From an uncultured Collinsella sp. (GTDB taxonomy: Bacteria; Actinomycetota; Coriobacteriia; Coriobacteriales; Coriobacteriaceae), in contig CAUFBM010000013.1 of NCBI GenBank assembly GCA_959023295.1, positions 3,704 to 67,703 of the forward strand: a stretch of DNA of 64,000 nucleotides. The letters run 5' to 3'. This document shows, one piece after another, positions 34,199-42,524 of this stretch. A model generated the notes under the pieces. It ran no database searches. It saw only the letters and a program-made list of their open reading frames with translations, and was not told the DNA's origin. Made by a program: the position numbers and the translations under genes. Within the stretch, counting starts at the first letter, position 1; each line of letters starts with the position of its first letter.

Positions 34199-35212
34199 CT
34201 ACTCGGCCTGCCTACCCTTTTTGGTGTGCTTGGACGGAGCGCTCAGAAAGCGGCCCGTTAAATAGTTCGCCGGGCCGGAAATATCGATCCCCAGCAGCGT
34301 GTGTCCCAGCCACAGAAACGCTGCGAGCACCAGCAATGGGATAACACACGAGGTCACGATCATCACGATGACGCCTTCGATCAGATCGGTCACCTGCTGC
34401 ACAATTTCATCGGTCATCTGCTTGGCACCGCTGGTCACCGACGTGACGAGGCCCGAGGCGCCGTCGGCAAGCTGCTCAAGCACATTCTTGGACTCCGTGG
34501 ACTCGGTCTTTTTCTTGCTTGCTTTGGAGCTGTCGCTATCTGCCGCACCCGCAGCGTCGGCCGCCTTTTGCTCGGCCGCTTCAATGCTCACTCGATATGT
34601 TTCATCGACCTTTTGCGACACCCATACACTTGCAGGCACCAACGCCATGCCGATCATGGCGACCACCAGCACGCGCGTCGCCACGCGGCGCAGGACGGAG
34701 CTCGTACTCCAGCGCCCGTGAATGCCGAGCGACGCCGCAAAGAGCACCAGCGCAAACGGGATCAAGATGCCCAAGCCAACCGACCACAAAATCGTGAGCA
34801 AATACTTCTCTAGATATAGCACGGCAAGCACGATACCAAGGTTGCCTGAAAGCTCCGCTAGCTGCTCGGCGACCGGCGTACCCGTATCACCCGGCAGCGC
34901 GGTAATACCCGCAGACAGCGCCACGCACGAGGTCGTGAGCGCCAGTACGTTACCTTTCTTTTGATCGATGACCTCGATGGTGGAGTCCCAAGTTTTGGTA
35001 TCGGCGAAATGCGGACGAGCTACAAAGCCCGACAGCAGCGCCAGTACCACGAGCGCAACGATAAAGCCAATCTGCAGCTTTTTGTTTGCGCACACGACAT
35101 CGGACAGGCTGGGCTGCAGCTCGGTTACCGTCGTATGCTCGGTTATCTGGACAGGACGCCCATGAGCCATCTCGTGCGTGCCTCTCTTTTGAATCGATCC
35201 GTTGTCCGGCAT
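34199..35212 (-). CDS. Membrane protein of unknown function
   Basis: 337 residues, no family recognised. Helices at ~47-65, ~90-140 (two), ~145-170, ~185-205, and a C-terminal one at ~275-305. Between the fifth and last lies a hydrophilic region (~210-270) rich in Ala, Lys, Ser and Glu. AGGAGG sits seven bases before the ATG. It stands alone between the lac operon and the IIA gene, with its own terminator. Nothing links it to sugar transport. Confidence 0.75.
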   Translation of the reverse strand: MPDNGSIQKRGTHEMAHGRPVQITEHTTVTELQPSLSDVVCANKKLQIGFIVALVVLALLSGFVARPHFADTKTWDSTIEVIDQKKGNVLALTTSCVALSAGITALPGDTGTPVAEQLAELSGNLGIVLAVLYLEKYLLTILWSVGLGILIPFALVLFAASLGIHGRWSTSSVLRRVATRVLVVAMIGMALVPASVWVSQKVDETYRVSIEAAEQKAADAAGAADSDSSKASKKKTESTESKNVLEQLADGASGLVTSVTSGAKQMTDEIVQQVTDLIEGVIVMIVTSCVIPLLVLAAFLWLGHTLLGIDISGPANYLTGRFLSAPSKHTKKGRQAE

Positions 35213-35328
35213 TTGGATACCTCCTCAGTCCGGCCTGTATTGCGGATGGAAGTATACCCACCCATCGATAAACCGAACGGGAGGGCGTGCAGAAGCTTCA
35301 TAACGCTGCTAGTCGAATAGTGCCATTT

Positions 35329-35482
35329 CAAAACTATGCCGGTTTACTACGGTAAAACCGATAGGACCGACCACATTTGCTATTAGCAGAAAATGACAAG
35401 CTTTCTACCTGCGGCTTTGATAACGCCGTTCTTTCCATAGTTGAAAGAATGCGATTTATCGTAGTAAACCGGCATAGTTTTG
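35329..35482. repeat. MITE-like element, copy 1
   Basis: A 154-bp element with perfect 22-bp terminal inverted repeats (CAAAACTATGCCGGTTTACT... and complement). The interior has no ORF and contains CTACCTGCGGCTTTG. Copy 2 at 48441-48597 has the same ends, but GG in the arm is replaced by CA with the matching change in the other arm. Confidence 0.75.
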
Positions 35483-35519
35483 TAACCGACAAGCCGAGTC
35501 GGCACCGCAGCAAACCTAA

Positions 35520-35550
35520 TGACCCGTTTTCTTCCATCCTCAAAGGATCA
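35520..35550 (-). repeat. Dispersed hairpin repeat family 6, copy 2
   Basis: TGACCCGTTTTCTTCCATCC followed by TCAAAGGATCA, diverged from copies 1 and 3. Confidence 0.5.
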
Positions 35551-35616
35551 GATGCATGGCAGGAGTGTCCCTAACTGCCGGCAGATAAGGAACGTCCCCG
35601 AGTGCCGGGTAAACAG

Positions 35617-35650
35617 AAAAAGCCCTATCGCGGGTAGCGGCAGGGCTTTT
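35617..35650 (-). terminator. Terminator of the PTS IIA gene
   Basis: AAAAGCCCT / AGGGCTTTT stem with internal pairing, 28 bases after the stop on the minus strand. Confidence 0.75.
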
Positions 35651-35677
35651 GGAAGGGGACTTGGTTGTGAGGATTCG

Positions 35678-36016
35678 TTAGGCGAGCTTAGCCTCGAGCT
35701 CGGCGATGCGCTTGTAGGCATCGATGGTAAAGCGGGTCTGCTTCTCCAGGATCATAGTGGTCATGAGAGTATCCTGAGCGTGAGCCATGATGAAGGTCAT
35801 CTCCATCTCGCCGCCGCCGGCCTCCTGCGAAAGCAGCTTGGTCTGCGTGTCGTGGGCGCCGATGAGTGCATCGCTGGCATCCTTGTGCAGCTGCTCGGCC
35901 TTCTCAAAATCACCCTCGCGAGCAGCATCGAGCGCTGCAAGCAGATCGGTCTGGGCGTCACCTGCGTATGCGACAATCTCGAATCCAACCATCGAGATTT
36001 CTTCTTTGGTTGCCAT
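35678..36016 (-). CDS. lacF: PTS enzyme IIA, lactose/cellobiose family
   Basis: 112 residues, helical bundle type. The phosphorylated His is in FIMAHAQDTLMT; the first helix (EIVAYAGDAQTDLLAALDAA) is typical of LacF/ChbA. It would donate phosphate to the IIB domains of the two lactose EIICB proteins, neither of which has a IIA. It is transcribed away from them, with a LacR-type operator upstream. Confidence 0.9.
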   Translation of the reverse strand: MATKEEISMVGFEIVAYAGDAQTDLLAALDAAREGDFEKAEQLHKDASDALIGAHDTQTKLLSQEAGGGEMEMTFIMAHAQDTLMTTMILEKQTRFTIDAYKRIAELEAKLA

Positions 36017-36100
36017 ATTGCGTTCCTTTCACATATGAACCAACGGAGAGCATCGCGTCCGGGCATACGCGCTGCGCTATGTATGACAGAAACAATAACA

Positions 36101-36119
36101 TTCAAACAAAAAAGAACAA
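36101..36119. promoter_or_regulatory. LacR-type operator upstream of the IIA gene
   Basis: TTCAAACAAAAAAGAACAA, 85 bases before the start. It shares TTCAAAYANNNNNGAACA with the lacA and lacR upstream regions. Confidence 0.6.
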
Positions 36120-36230
36120 TGCAAACCGTTATTTCGAGCCGTGAACGGTCTTTTTTCGCCCGTGAACGGTTTCCAAACCATTTCGAACAATATCAAACAT
36201 GATTAGCGGAAACCCAAACAGGACCGCACC

Positions 36231-37235
36231 CTAACGCAAATCGCGCACCGTATCGCCCTCTACGAGCACGCCGGGGATCAGCATGTGCTCCACGCCAGAT
36301 GCAACTCCCTCGGCACCGGCGATCTTGTCGACTGCCCACATGCCGACACGCTTGTTGTCAAAGCGCACGGTGGCCAAGCGACGATCAGGCACGATATCGC
36401 CCAGACTATCGTCAACACCCACTACGCTCACATCCTCGGGCACGCGCTTTCCGCGCGACTCGAGCCCACGAATGCAGCCGTAGGCCATGGCGTCGTTGGA
36501 GGCATAAATGGCAGTACAGGTCTGATCGTCCGCCAGAGCCTGGCCTGCGGCATACCCACTCTGCGCCGTCCAATCGCCACGGATGAGTCGCGGCGGCTCA
36601 ATACCATGTGCGCGCAATGTCTCGCGCCAGCCCTCCTCGCGCTGCATGCCCGAAAGCGAGCGCTCGGGACACGAGATAAAGTGGACGGTCTTGTGTCCCT
36701 GCCCCAGCAAGTACTCGACCACCTGGCGCGAGCAATCGAACTGGTCGTTATCGACCGTAGAACAGAGCGGGTGTTCCAACATCGTAACGAGCACCGTCTG
36801 CATGCCGGGCAGCGGCTCGAAGGTGCCAAAGTCCGCCGGCATGCGGTTCATGATCACAACCATGCCGTCTACCGGCAGCGCACTCATACGCGATGATGCA
36901 CTCTCGAGGGTATAGGGATGTCCATCTACTTTAGTAAGGGTGATGGCATAGCCGTGCTTGTCGGCGGCGGCAGCAAAGCCCTCCATGCGGTCGAGGTTGC
37001 CGGTGCCGGTAATGTTAAACATGGCGACGCCGACAGTCTTGAACTTACCGCGACGCAGTGACCGGCCGGCAAAATTGGGGCGATACCCCAGCTCGTGCAT
37101 GGCGGCGCGCACCCGCTCCTTGGTCTCGGGGCGCACGCTGGGCGAATCGTGCACGGTGCGCGAGACCGTCTGCTCCGAGACGCCCGCGAGGCGCGCTACG
37201 TCTTTAACGGATACCGATTTTTTAACAGCGGCCAT
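36231..37235 (-). CDS. LacI-family repressor of the first lactose PTS module
   Basis: 334 residues. HTH VSVKDVARLAGVSEQTVSRT and hinge YRPNFAGRSLRRG, effector domain with CSRQVVEYLLGQGHKTVHF, IYASNDAMAYGCIRGLESRG and SVVGVDDSLGD. The start is chosen at ATG 37235 (MAAVKKS). Divergent from the EIICB gene, with two operator copies in between. Close in layout to the gal regulator at 25 kb and the repressor at 41 kb, so the three look like paralogs. Confidence 0.88.
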   Translation of the reverse strand: MAAVKKSVSVKDVARLAGVSEQTVSRTVHDSPSVRPETKERVRAAMHELGYRPNFAGRSLRRGKFKTVGVAMFNITGTGNLDRMEGFAAAADKHGYAITLTKVDGHPYTLESASSRMSALPVDGMVVIMNRMPADFGTFEPLPGMQTVLVTMLEHPLCSTVDNDQFDCSRQVVEYLLGQGHKTVHFISCPERSLSGMQREEGWRETLRAHGIEPPRLIRGDWTAQSGYAAGQALADDQTCTAIYASNDAMAYGCIRGLESRGKRVPEDVSVVGVDDSLGDIVPDRRLATVRFDNKRVGMWAVDKIAGAEGVASGVEHMLIPGVLVEGDTVRDLR

Positions 37236-37395
37236 AGGTCGATCTTTCTGTGTCAACGATGCCATTGGTGGCATCCTACGCAGTCATTTTTAACGCCTTC
37301 AAGTATATCCAACGCCTCCCTCACAATACGCTTACCACCCAAAACCTACCGTTCACCGACAATCTTGCTTCCCCGAGCGGCTTTTGTAGCACAAA

Positions 37396-37528
37396 TGTTA
37401 ACGTTGCCATTGTGCAAACACAGAGCCACCGGGCGGCTCAAACGTTTACGCGCAAGGAATCGACGGTCCACAGGCACAGGGACCACCGGTTCGCGTCTTT
37501 TTTGTGTCGCAAAATGGCAACGTCAACA
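37396..37528. promoter_or_regulatory. Operator pair upstream of the first EIICB gene
   Basis: TGTTAACGTTGCCA at 37396-37409 and TGGCAACGTCAACA at 37515-37528 are inverse versions of one motif, 119 bases apart, with the central CG of LacI-family sites. Spacing would allow looping. Confidence 0.6.
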
Positions 37529-37591
37529 TTTTGGCAACCAAACGTCAAAAGCTACCATCGTTGCTAACCCACCGACTCTTAGGAGCTTTGC

Positions 37592-39361
37592 ATGGAGCAA
37601 CTCATCGCCACCATCGAAAAGGGCCAGCCCTTTTTCAACGCGATCGCCCGCAACAAGTACCTCAAGGCGATCCGCGACGGTTTTATCTCCGTCATCCCCA
37701 TCATCATCTTCTCGTCCATCTTCTGCCTGGTAGCCTCGGTCCCCAACATCTGGGGTTTCTACTGGCCCGATGACATCAACAACGCCCTGTGGAAGTGCTA
37801 CAACTACTCCATGGGCATCCTGGCCATCGCCTGCGCCGCCACCACGGCCAAGCACTTCGCCGACGCCCAGAACCGCGATCTGCCCAAGAATAACCAGATC
37901 AACTTTATCTCGTGCATGTGCGCGGCCATCATCGGCTTCCTGCTCCTTTCGAGCGACACGATCGCCACGGACGCCGCCAGCGGCTTCAACACCACCTACC
38001 TTGGTTCCAAGGGCCTGCTGACCGCCTTCATCGCTGCGTTTGTGACCGGCATCATCTACAAGTTCTTTATCAAGCGCAACATCACCGTCAAGATGCCCGA
38101 TCAGGTTCCGCCCAACATCTCGCAGACCTTTAAGGACATCATCCCCTTCTCCGTCTGCATCACCGTCTTTTGGGTCTTTGACATCGTCTTCCGCGCTGCT
38201 TTTGGCTTCTGCTTTGCCCAGGGCGTCATCCAGGTGTTCCAGCCCCTGTTCACCGCTGCCGACGGCTACATCGGCCTTGCTGTGATCTACGGCGCCATGA
38301 GCCTGTTCTGGTTCGTCGGCGTCCACGGTCCCTCGATCGTCGAGCCTGCCATCGCAGCCGCCCTCGTTGCCAACATGACCGACAACCTGGCTGCATTCCA
38401 GGCCGGCGAGCACGCTTCCGCCGTCCTGACGCAGGGCGCCCAGTACTTCGTCGTCTGCATGGGCGGCACCGGTGCCACGCTCGTCCTGGTCTTTATGTTC
38501 TGCTTCCTGGCCAAGTCCCAAGAGATGCGCGCCGTCGGTAAGGCCGCTATCGTCCCCGTGTGCTTCGCCGTCAACGAGCCGCTGCTGTTCGCCGCGCCCA
38601 TCGTGCTCAACCCCGTCTTCTTTGTTCCGTTTGTCTTTGCCCCGATCGCCAACATCTGGATCCTCAAGATCTTTATCGACTTCTTGGGCATGAACGGCTT
38701 TATGTACACCCTGCCCTGGACCGTCCCCGGCCCCATCGGCACCATCATGGGCCTGGGCTTCCAGCCGCTCGCCTTTGTGATGCTCGCCATCATCCTGGTC
38801 GTCGACTTCCTTCTGTACTACCCCTTCTTCCGTGCCTATGACGCCCAGAAGTGCGCTGAGGAGGCCGAGATTTCCGAGGAGGAGCTCGCCGCCAAGAACG
38901 CCGAGAAGGCCGCCAAGCTCAACGATGCCTTCCAGGGCAAGGCCGACGCCAAGAGCGTTGCCGCCGGCGCCGCCGCCGAGGCCGTGAAGGCCGACGCCGT
39001 TCCCGCAGCACCCGCCGCCGAGGCAACGACCGCCAGCGACCTCAACGGCAAGCGCGTGCTCGTGCTCTGCCAGGGCGGCGGAACCTCGGGTCTGCTCGCC
39101 AACGCGCTGGCCAAGGCCGCCAAGGAGCGCGGTATTAACCTCGAGACCGCTGCCGAGGCCTATGGCAACCACGTGGACATGCTCCCTGACTTCGATCTGG
39201 TCGTCCTGGCCCCGCAAGCCGCCAGCTACCTGGCCGACCTGCAGAAAGACTGCGAGCGCGTGGGCAACAAGTGCGTTGCCTGCCGTGGCAAGCAGTACAT
39301 CGAGCTCTCCCAGAACGGCGATAAGTCTCTCGCCTTCGTCTCCGAGCAGCTTTCGAAGTAA
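37592..39361 (+). CDS. lacE: Lactose-type PTS enzyme IICB (first copy)
   Basis: 589 residues. IIC domain ~1-415 (about 8-10 helices; the conserved VGVHGPSIVEPAIAA and VPVCFAVNEPLLFAAPIVLNP), an Ala/Glu-rich linker (~420-475), and a lactose-type IIB domain (~478-589) with the phosphoryl Cys in VLVLCQGGGTSGLL. It takes up and phosphorylates a beta-galactoside, most likely lactose, at C6 of the galactose ring. It is followed 66 bases later by a lacG gene. Confidence 0.9.
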   Translation: MEQLIATIEKGQPFFNAIARNKYLKAIRDGFISVIPIIIFSSIFCLVASVPNIWGFYWPDDINNALWKCYNYSMGILAIACAATTAKHFADAQNRDLPKNNQINFISCMCAAIIGFLLLSSDTIATDAASGFNTTYLGSKGLLTAFIAAFVTGIIYKFFIKRNITVKMPDQVPPNISQTFKDIIPFSVCITVFWVFDIVFRAAFGFCFAQGVIQVFQPLFTAADGYIGLAVIYGAMSLFWFVGVHGPSIVEPAIAAALVANMTDNLAAFQAGEHASAVLTQGAQYFVVCMGGTGATLVLVFMFCFLAKSQEMRAVGKAAIVPVCFAVNEPLLFAAPIVLNPVFFVPFVFAPIANIWILKIFIDFLGMNGFMYTLPWTVPGPIGTIMGLGFQPLAFVMLAIILVVDFLLYYPFFRAYDAQKCAEEAEISEEELAAKNAEKAAKLNDAFQGKADAKSVAAGAAAEAVKADAVPAAPAAEATTASDLNGKRVLVLCQGGGTSGLLANALAKAAKERGINLETAAEAYGNHVDMLPDFDLVVLAPQAASYLADLQKDCERVGNKCVACRGKQYIELSQNGDKSLAFVSEQLSK

Positions 39362-39427
39362 GTAACGTCCAGGGCCAGTCGACCATCAGCAGCCGGCTGG
39401 CCCTTCGATTTAGACGATTGGATCATC

Positions 39428-40867
39428 ATGTCCGTTAACCCTGCTAGCGTCACTAACCCGCCCGCGCAGTTTCCCGAGGGCTTTGTCTTTGGCGGCGCCA
39501 CTGCTGCCTACCAGGTAGAGGGCGAGACCCGCACTCACGGTAAGGGCAAGGTTGCCTGGGACGACTTCCTGGAGGCCCAGGGGCGCTTTTCCCCCGATCC
39601 CGCTTCGGACTTCTACAACCAGTACCCCGTCGACCTGAAGCTGTGCGAGGAGTTCGGCATCAACGGCGTTCGCCTCTCCATCGCCTGGAGCCGCATCTTC
39701 CCCAACGGCACCGGTGAGATTAACCCCGAGGGCGTCCAGTTCTATCACGACCTTTTCGCCGAATGCCACAAGCACCATGTTGAGCCGTTTGTCACGCTGC
39801 ATCACTTCGATACGCCGCTTCCCCTCTTTGAGAAGGGCGACTTCCTCAACCGCGAGACCATCGACGCCTTTGTGGACTTTGCCACCTTCTGCTTTAAGGA
39901 GTACGCCGACCAGGTGACCTACTGGTTCACCTTTAACGAGATTTGGGCCGACGCCTCCAACACCTACATCGAGGGTACCTTCCCCGGTGGCGTCAAGGCG
40001 CATCTGGCCGAGGCCTTCCAGTGCGAGCACAACATGATGCTCGCCCACGCCAAGGCCGTGCTGGCGTTCCACAACGGCGGCTTTAAGGGAAAGATCGGCG
40101 TTATCCAGTCGCTGGAGTTTAAGTATCCGCTCAACGAGAACGACCCCGCCGACATCAAGGCCGCCAACAACGAGCACGTGCTGCAGAACCAGTTCTTGCT
40201 CGACGCCACCTTCCGCGGCGACTACGCGCCCGACACCCTCGAGTGCGCCAACCGTCTGGCTGCCGTCTCGGGCGGCACCATCGAGATCCTGGACGAGGAC
40301 CTCGAGATTATGCGCGAGGCCGCGCTCTACAACGACTACCTGGGCGTCAACAACTACCAGTGCCGCTTCTTGAAGGCTTACGACGGCGAAAACGACCTGC
40401 ACCACAACGGTACGGGTGAGAAGGGTACCGGCCGCTGGCGCGTCAAGGGTATTGGCGAGCACGTGAATAAGCCCGGCATCCCCACCACCGACTGGGACTG
40501 GATCATCTATCCCGAGGGCCTGTTCGACCTGCTCGTCTACATCAAGCAGCGCTACCCCAACTACAAGCAGATCTTCATCACCGAAAACGGCATGGGTTAC
40601 AAGGACCCCTACAAAGACGGCTTTGTGGACGATCAGCCGCGCATCGACTACATCGAGCAGCACCTGCGCTGGCTGCTCAAGGCCATGGAGGTGGGCGTCA
40701 ACGTGGGCGGCTACTTCCTGTGGAGCCTGCAGGATCAGTTCTCCTGGACTAATGGCTACAACAAGCGCTATGGCTTCTTCTACGTTGACTTTGAGACCCA
40801 GAAGCGCACGCCCAAGGCAAGCGCCTACTGGTACAAGCACGTAGCGCAGACCCGTCGTCTGGACTAG
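39428..40867 (+). CDS. lacG: 6-phospho-beta-galactosidase, GH1 (first copy)
   Basis: 479 residues, glycoside hydrolase family 1. Acid/base Glu in WFTFNEI, nucleophile in IFITENGMG, and the phosphate-binding SWTNGYNKRYG with Ser, Lys and Tyr as in LacG. TTDWDWIIYPEGL is also LacG-like. It hydrolyses lactose 6-phosphate to glucose and galactose 6-phosphate. The ribosome site is weak (GGAT). Second and last gene of the module, ended by a strong terminator. Confidence 0.9.
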   Translation: MSVNPASVTNPPAQFPEGFVFGGATAAYQVEGETRTHGKGKVAWDDFLEAQGRFSPDPASDFYNQYPVDLKLCEEFGINGVRLSIAWSRIFPNGTGEINPEGVQFYHDLFAECHKHHVEPFVTLHHFDTPLPLFEKGDFLNRETIDAFVDFATFCFKEYADQVTYWFTFNEIWADASNTYIEGTFPGGVKAHLAEAFQCEHNMMLAHAKAVLAFHNGGFKGKIGVIQSLEFKYPLNENDPADIKAANNEHVLQNQFLLDATFRGDYAPDTLECANRLAAVSGGTIEILDEDLEIMREAALYNDYLGVNNYQCRFLKAYDGENDLHHNGTGEKGTGRWRVKGIGEHVNKPGIPTTDWDWIIYPEGLFDLLVYIKQRYPNYKQIFITENGMGYKDPYKDGFVDDQPRIDYIEQHLRWLLKAMEVGVNVGGYFLWSLQDQFSWTNGYNKRYGFFYVDFETQKRTPKASAYWYKHVAQTRRLD

Positions 40868-40912
40868 CGGCTTGCGGGGTTGTCTGCCCACATAACCTGC
40901 CCCCATTTCTCA

Positions 40913-40958
40913 GCCGGGGGCGGCACGTCACACGGCACGCCGCCCCCGGCTTTTTTTT
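40913..40958 (+). terminator. Terminator after the first lacG
   Basis: GCCGGGGGCGGC / GCCGCCCCCGGC stem followed by eight T. Confidence 0.95.
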
Positions 40959-40981
40959 GGGCGGACCGTATCGCACGTTTG

Positions 40982-41197
40982 TCTCAATCTGTAACATCTA
41001 GCCAAGTTTTTGGTCCCTAGCTGTTACAAATCGAGACAGACAGAACGCCCGAGCAGAAATATCTCAATCTGTAACATCTAGCTGGTTATTTCACCCTTAA
41101 CTGTTACAGATCGAGACATATGGAATAGGCGGGGCCGAATTGTCTAAATCTGTAACACTAAAACCGATTTTGGACGTCTGATTGTTACAGATTGAGA
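40982..41197. repeat. Phased palindrome array B (three units)
   Basis: Units at 40982-41036, 41062-41116 and 41143-41197, all exactly 55 nt (15-nt arm, 25-nt centre, 15-nt inverted arm), spacers 25 and 26 nt. It lies between convergent lacG and LacI-family genes. Confidence 0.92.
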
Positions 41198-41215
41198 TGA
41201 ACGAGCCGAGCACGT

Positions 41216-42226
41216 CTACGCTCGCAGATCCCGCACGCTCGCACGCTCGACCAACACGCCCGAGACGAGCGTACGGCTTCTGGAGCTCGGGGCTTCCAGA
41301 CCTGCGACGACCTCGTTAAGCGCACGGATGCCCAGCTCGCGATGGCGAAACTTCACCGACGTCAGAATCGAGTTGGGAATCGTCTTGTAGAGCTCATCGT
41401 CGAAGCCGATCACGGACACGTCGTCGGGCACACTGAGCCCTTTGTCACGTAGAGCCATCATCACGCCGTTTGCCATGCAGTCGTTAGCGGCGAGGACCGC
41501 CGTGCAATCGGGCTTATCGGCAAGCACAAGGCCCGCGGCATAGCCACTATCCGCATTCCAATCGCCTTGCAGAGGCTCGGGCGGCTCAATGCCACGCGCC
41601 TCGAGTGCCGCACGCCAACCTTTCATACGGCACTGGCTCGACAGCGACTCTTTCTTACCCGAAACGAAATACACGTTCTTGTGACCATGATCCAAGAAGT
41701 ACTCGCACGCCATGCGCGCGCCGCCCTCTTGGTCGTCACTGACGGTGGAGCAGGTAGGATGTTCCATCGGTGTGATAATCACAGTCTTGAGGTCCTTCGG
41801 TGCCTCAAAGGTATCAAAGTCATCGACCATCTGACGCAGGTTGAAGATCATGCCATCAACAGGCAGCTGCGACATCCTGCGCGCCGCATCGGCAAGGGTC
41901 ATCTTCTCCCCTGCGCGCTTCTTAATCATCGTGAGCGCAAAGCCGCGTTCCTCGGCGGCATCGGCGATACCGTCAATCATGTCCACGGCACCACCCGACA
42001 AGTGAAACAGCACGACGCCGATGCACCCGTAACGGCCCAACTTGAGCGAACGCGCGGCAAAGTTAGTTCGAAACCCGAGTGCCTCCATTGCGGAATGGAC
42101 CTCATCGCGTGTCGACTCTCGCACGCTATCGGGCTCGTTGATCACACGCGAAACCGTCTTGAGAGAAACACCCGCGGCAATCGCCACATCGTTCATCGAG
42201 ACGTTTTTCTTGTCCATCGTTGCCAC
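41216..42226 (-). CDS. LacI-family repressor of the second lactose PTS module
   Basis: 336 residues from a GTG with GGAGAAG upstream (ATG 42217 is an alternative). HTH VSMNDVAIAAGVSLKTVSRV and hinge FRTNFAARSLKLG, effector domain with MACEYFLDHGHKNVYFVSG, VLAANDCMANGVMMALRDKG and SVIGFDDELYKT. Divergent from the second EIICB gene, with tandem palindromic operators between. Confidence 0.88.
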   Translation of the reverse strand: MATMDKKNVSMNDVAIAAGVSLKTVSRVINEPDSVRESTRDEVHSAMEALGFRTNFAARSLKLGRYGCIGVVLFHLSGGAVDMIDGIADAAEERGFALTMIKKRAGEKMTLADAARRMSQLPVDGMIFNLRQMVDDFDTFEAPKDLKTVIITPMEHPTCSTVSDDQEGGARMACEYFLDHGHKNVYFVSGKKESLSSQCRMKGWRAALEARGIEPPEPLQGDWNADSGYAAGLVLADKPDCTAVLAANDCMANGVMMALRDKGLSVPDDVSVIGFDDELYKTIPNSILTSVKFRHRELGIRALNEVVAGLEAPSSRSRTLVSGVLVERASVRDLRA

Positions 42227-42358
42227 TGCTTCTCCAGTCGGTTTTGCATCGCTTGCTTTTTGCGTTCTAGCATACACTACCTGCCTGACTGATAAATCAA
42301 CCGTTTACCGGACAATATCGACCACTCACCCGTATATCCTTGTTGCTCTTCCAATAAT

Positions 42359-42418
42359 GTCTTACGTTGTCATTAACGAAATGACAACGTTGTCATTAAC
42401 GAAATGACAACGTTGTCA
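42359..42418. promoter_or_regulatory. Tandem palindromic operators upstream of the second EIICB gene
   Basis: Perfect palindrome TGACAACGTTGTCA at 42382-42395 and 42405-42418, 23 bases apart, with a half-conserved third copy 23 bases to the left (42359-42372). Two-turn spacing places them on one face of the helix. This motif differs from the gal and first-module operators. Confidence 0.7.
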
Positions 42419-42524
42419 TTTCGCAATGCCTTCCTTAAGTAGGAAGGCTTCCGGGCAGTCCTGACCATCCATCGACGACCAGTTCCATCCACATGCATCG
42501 CGCATCAAGTAGTAAAGGAGCTCT

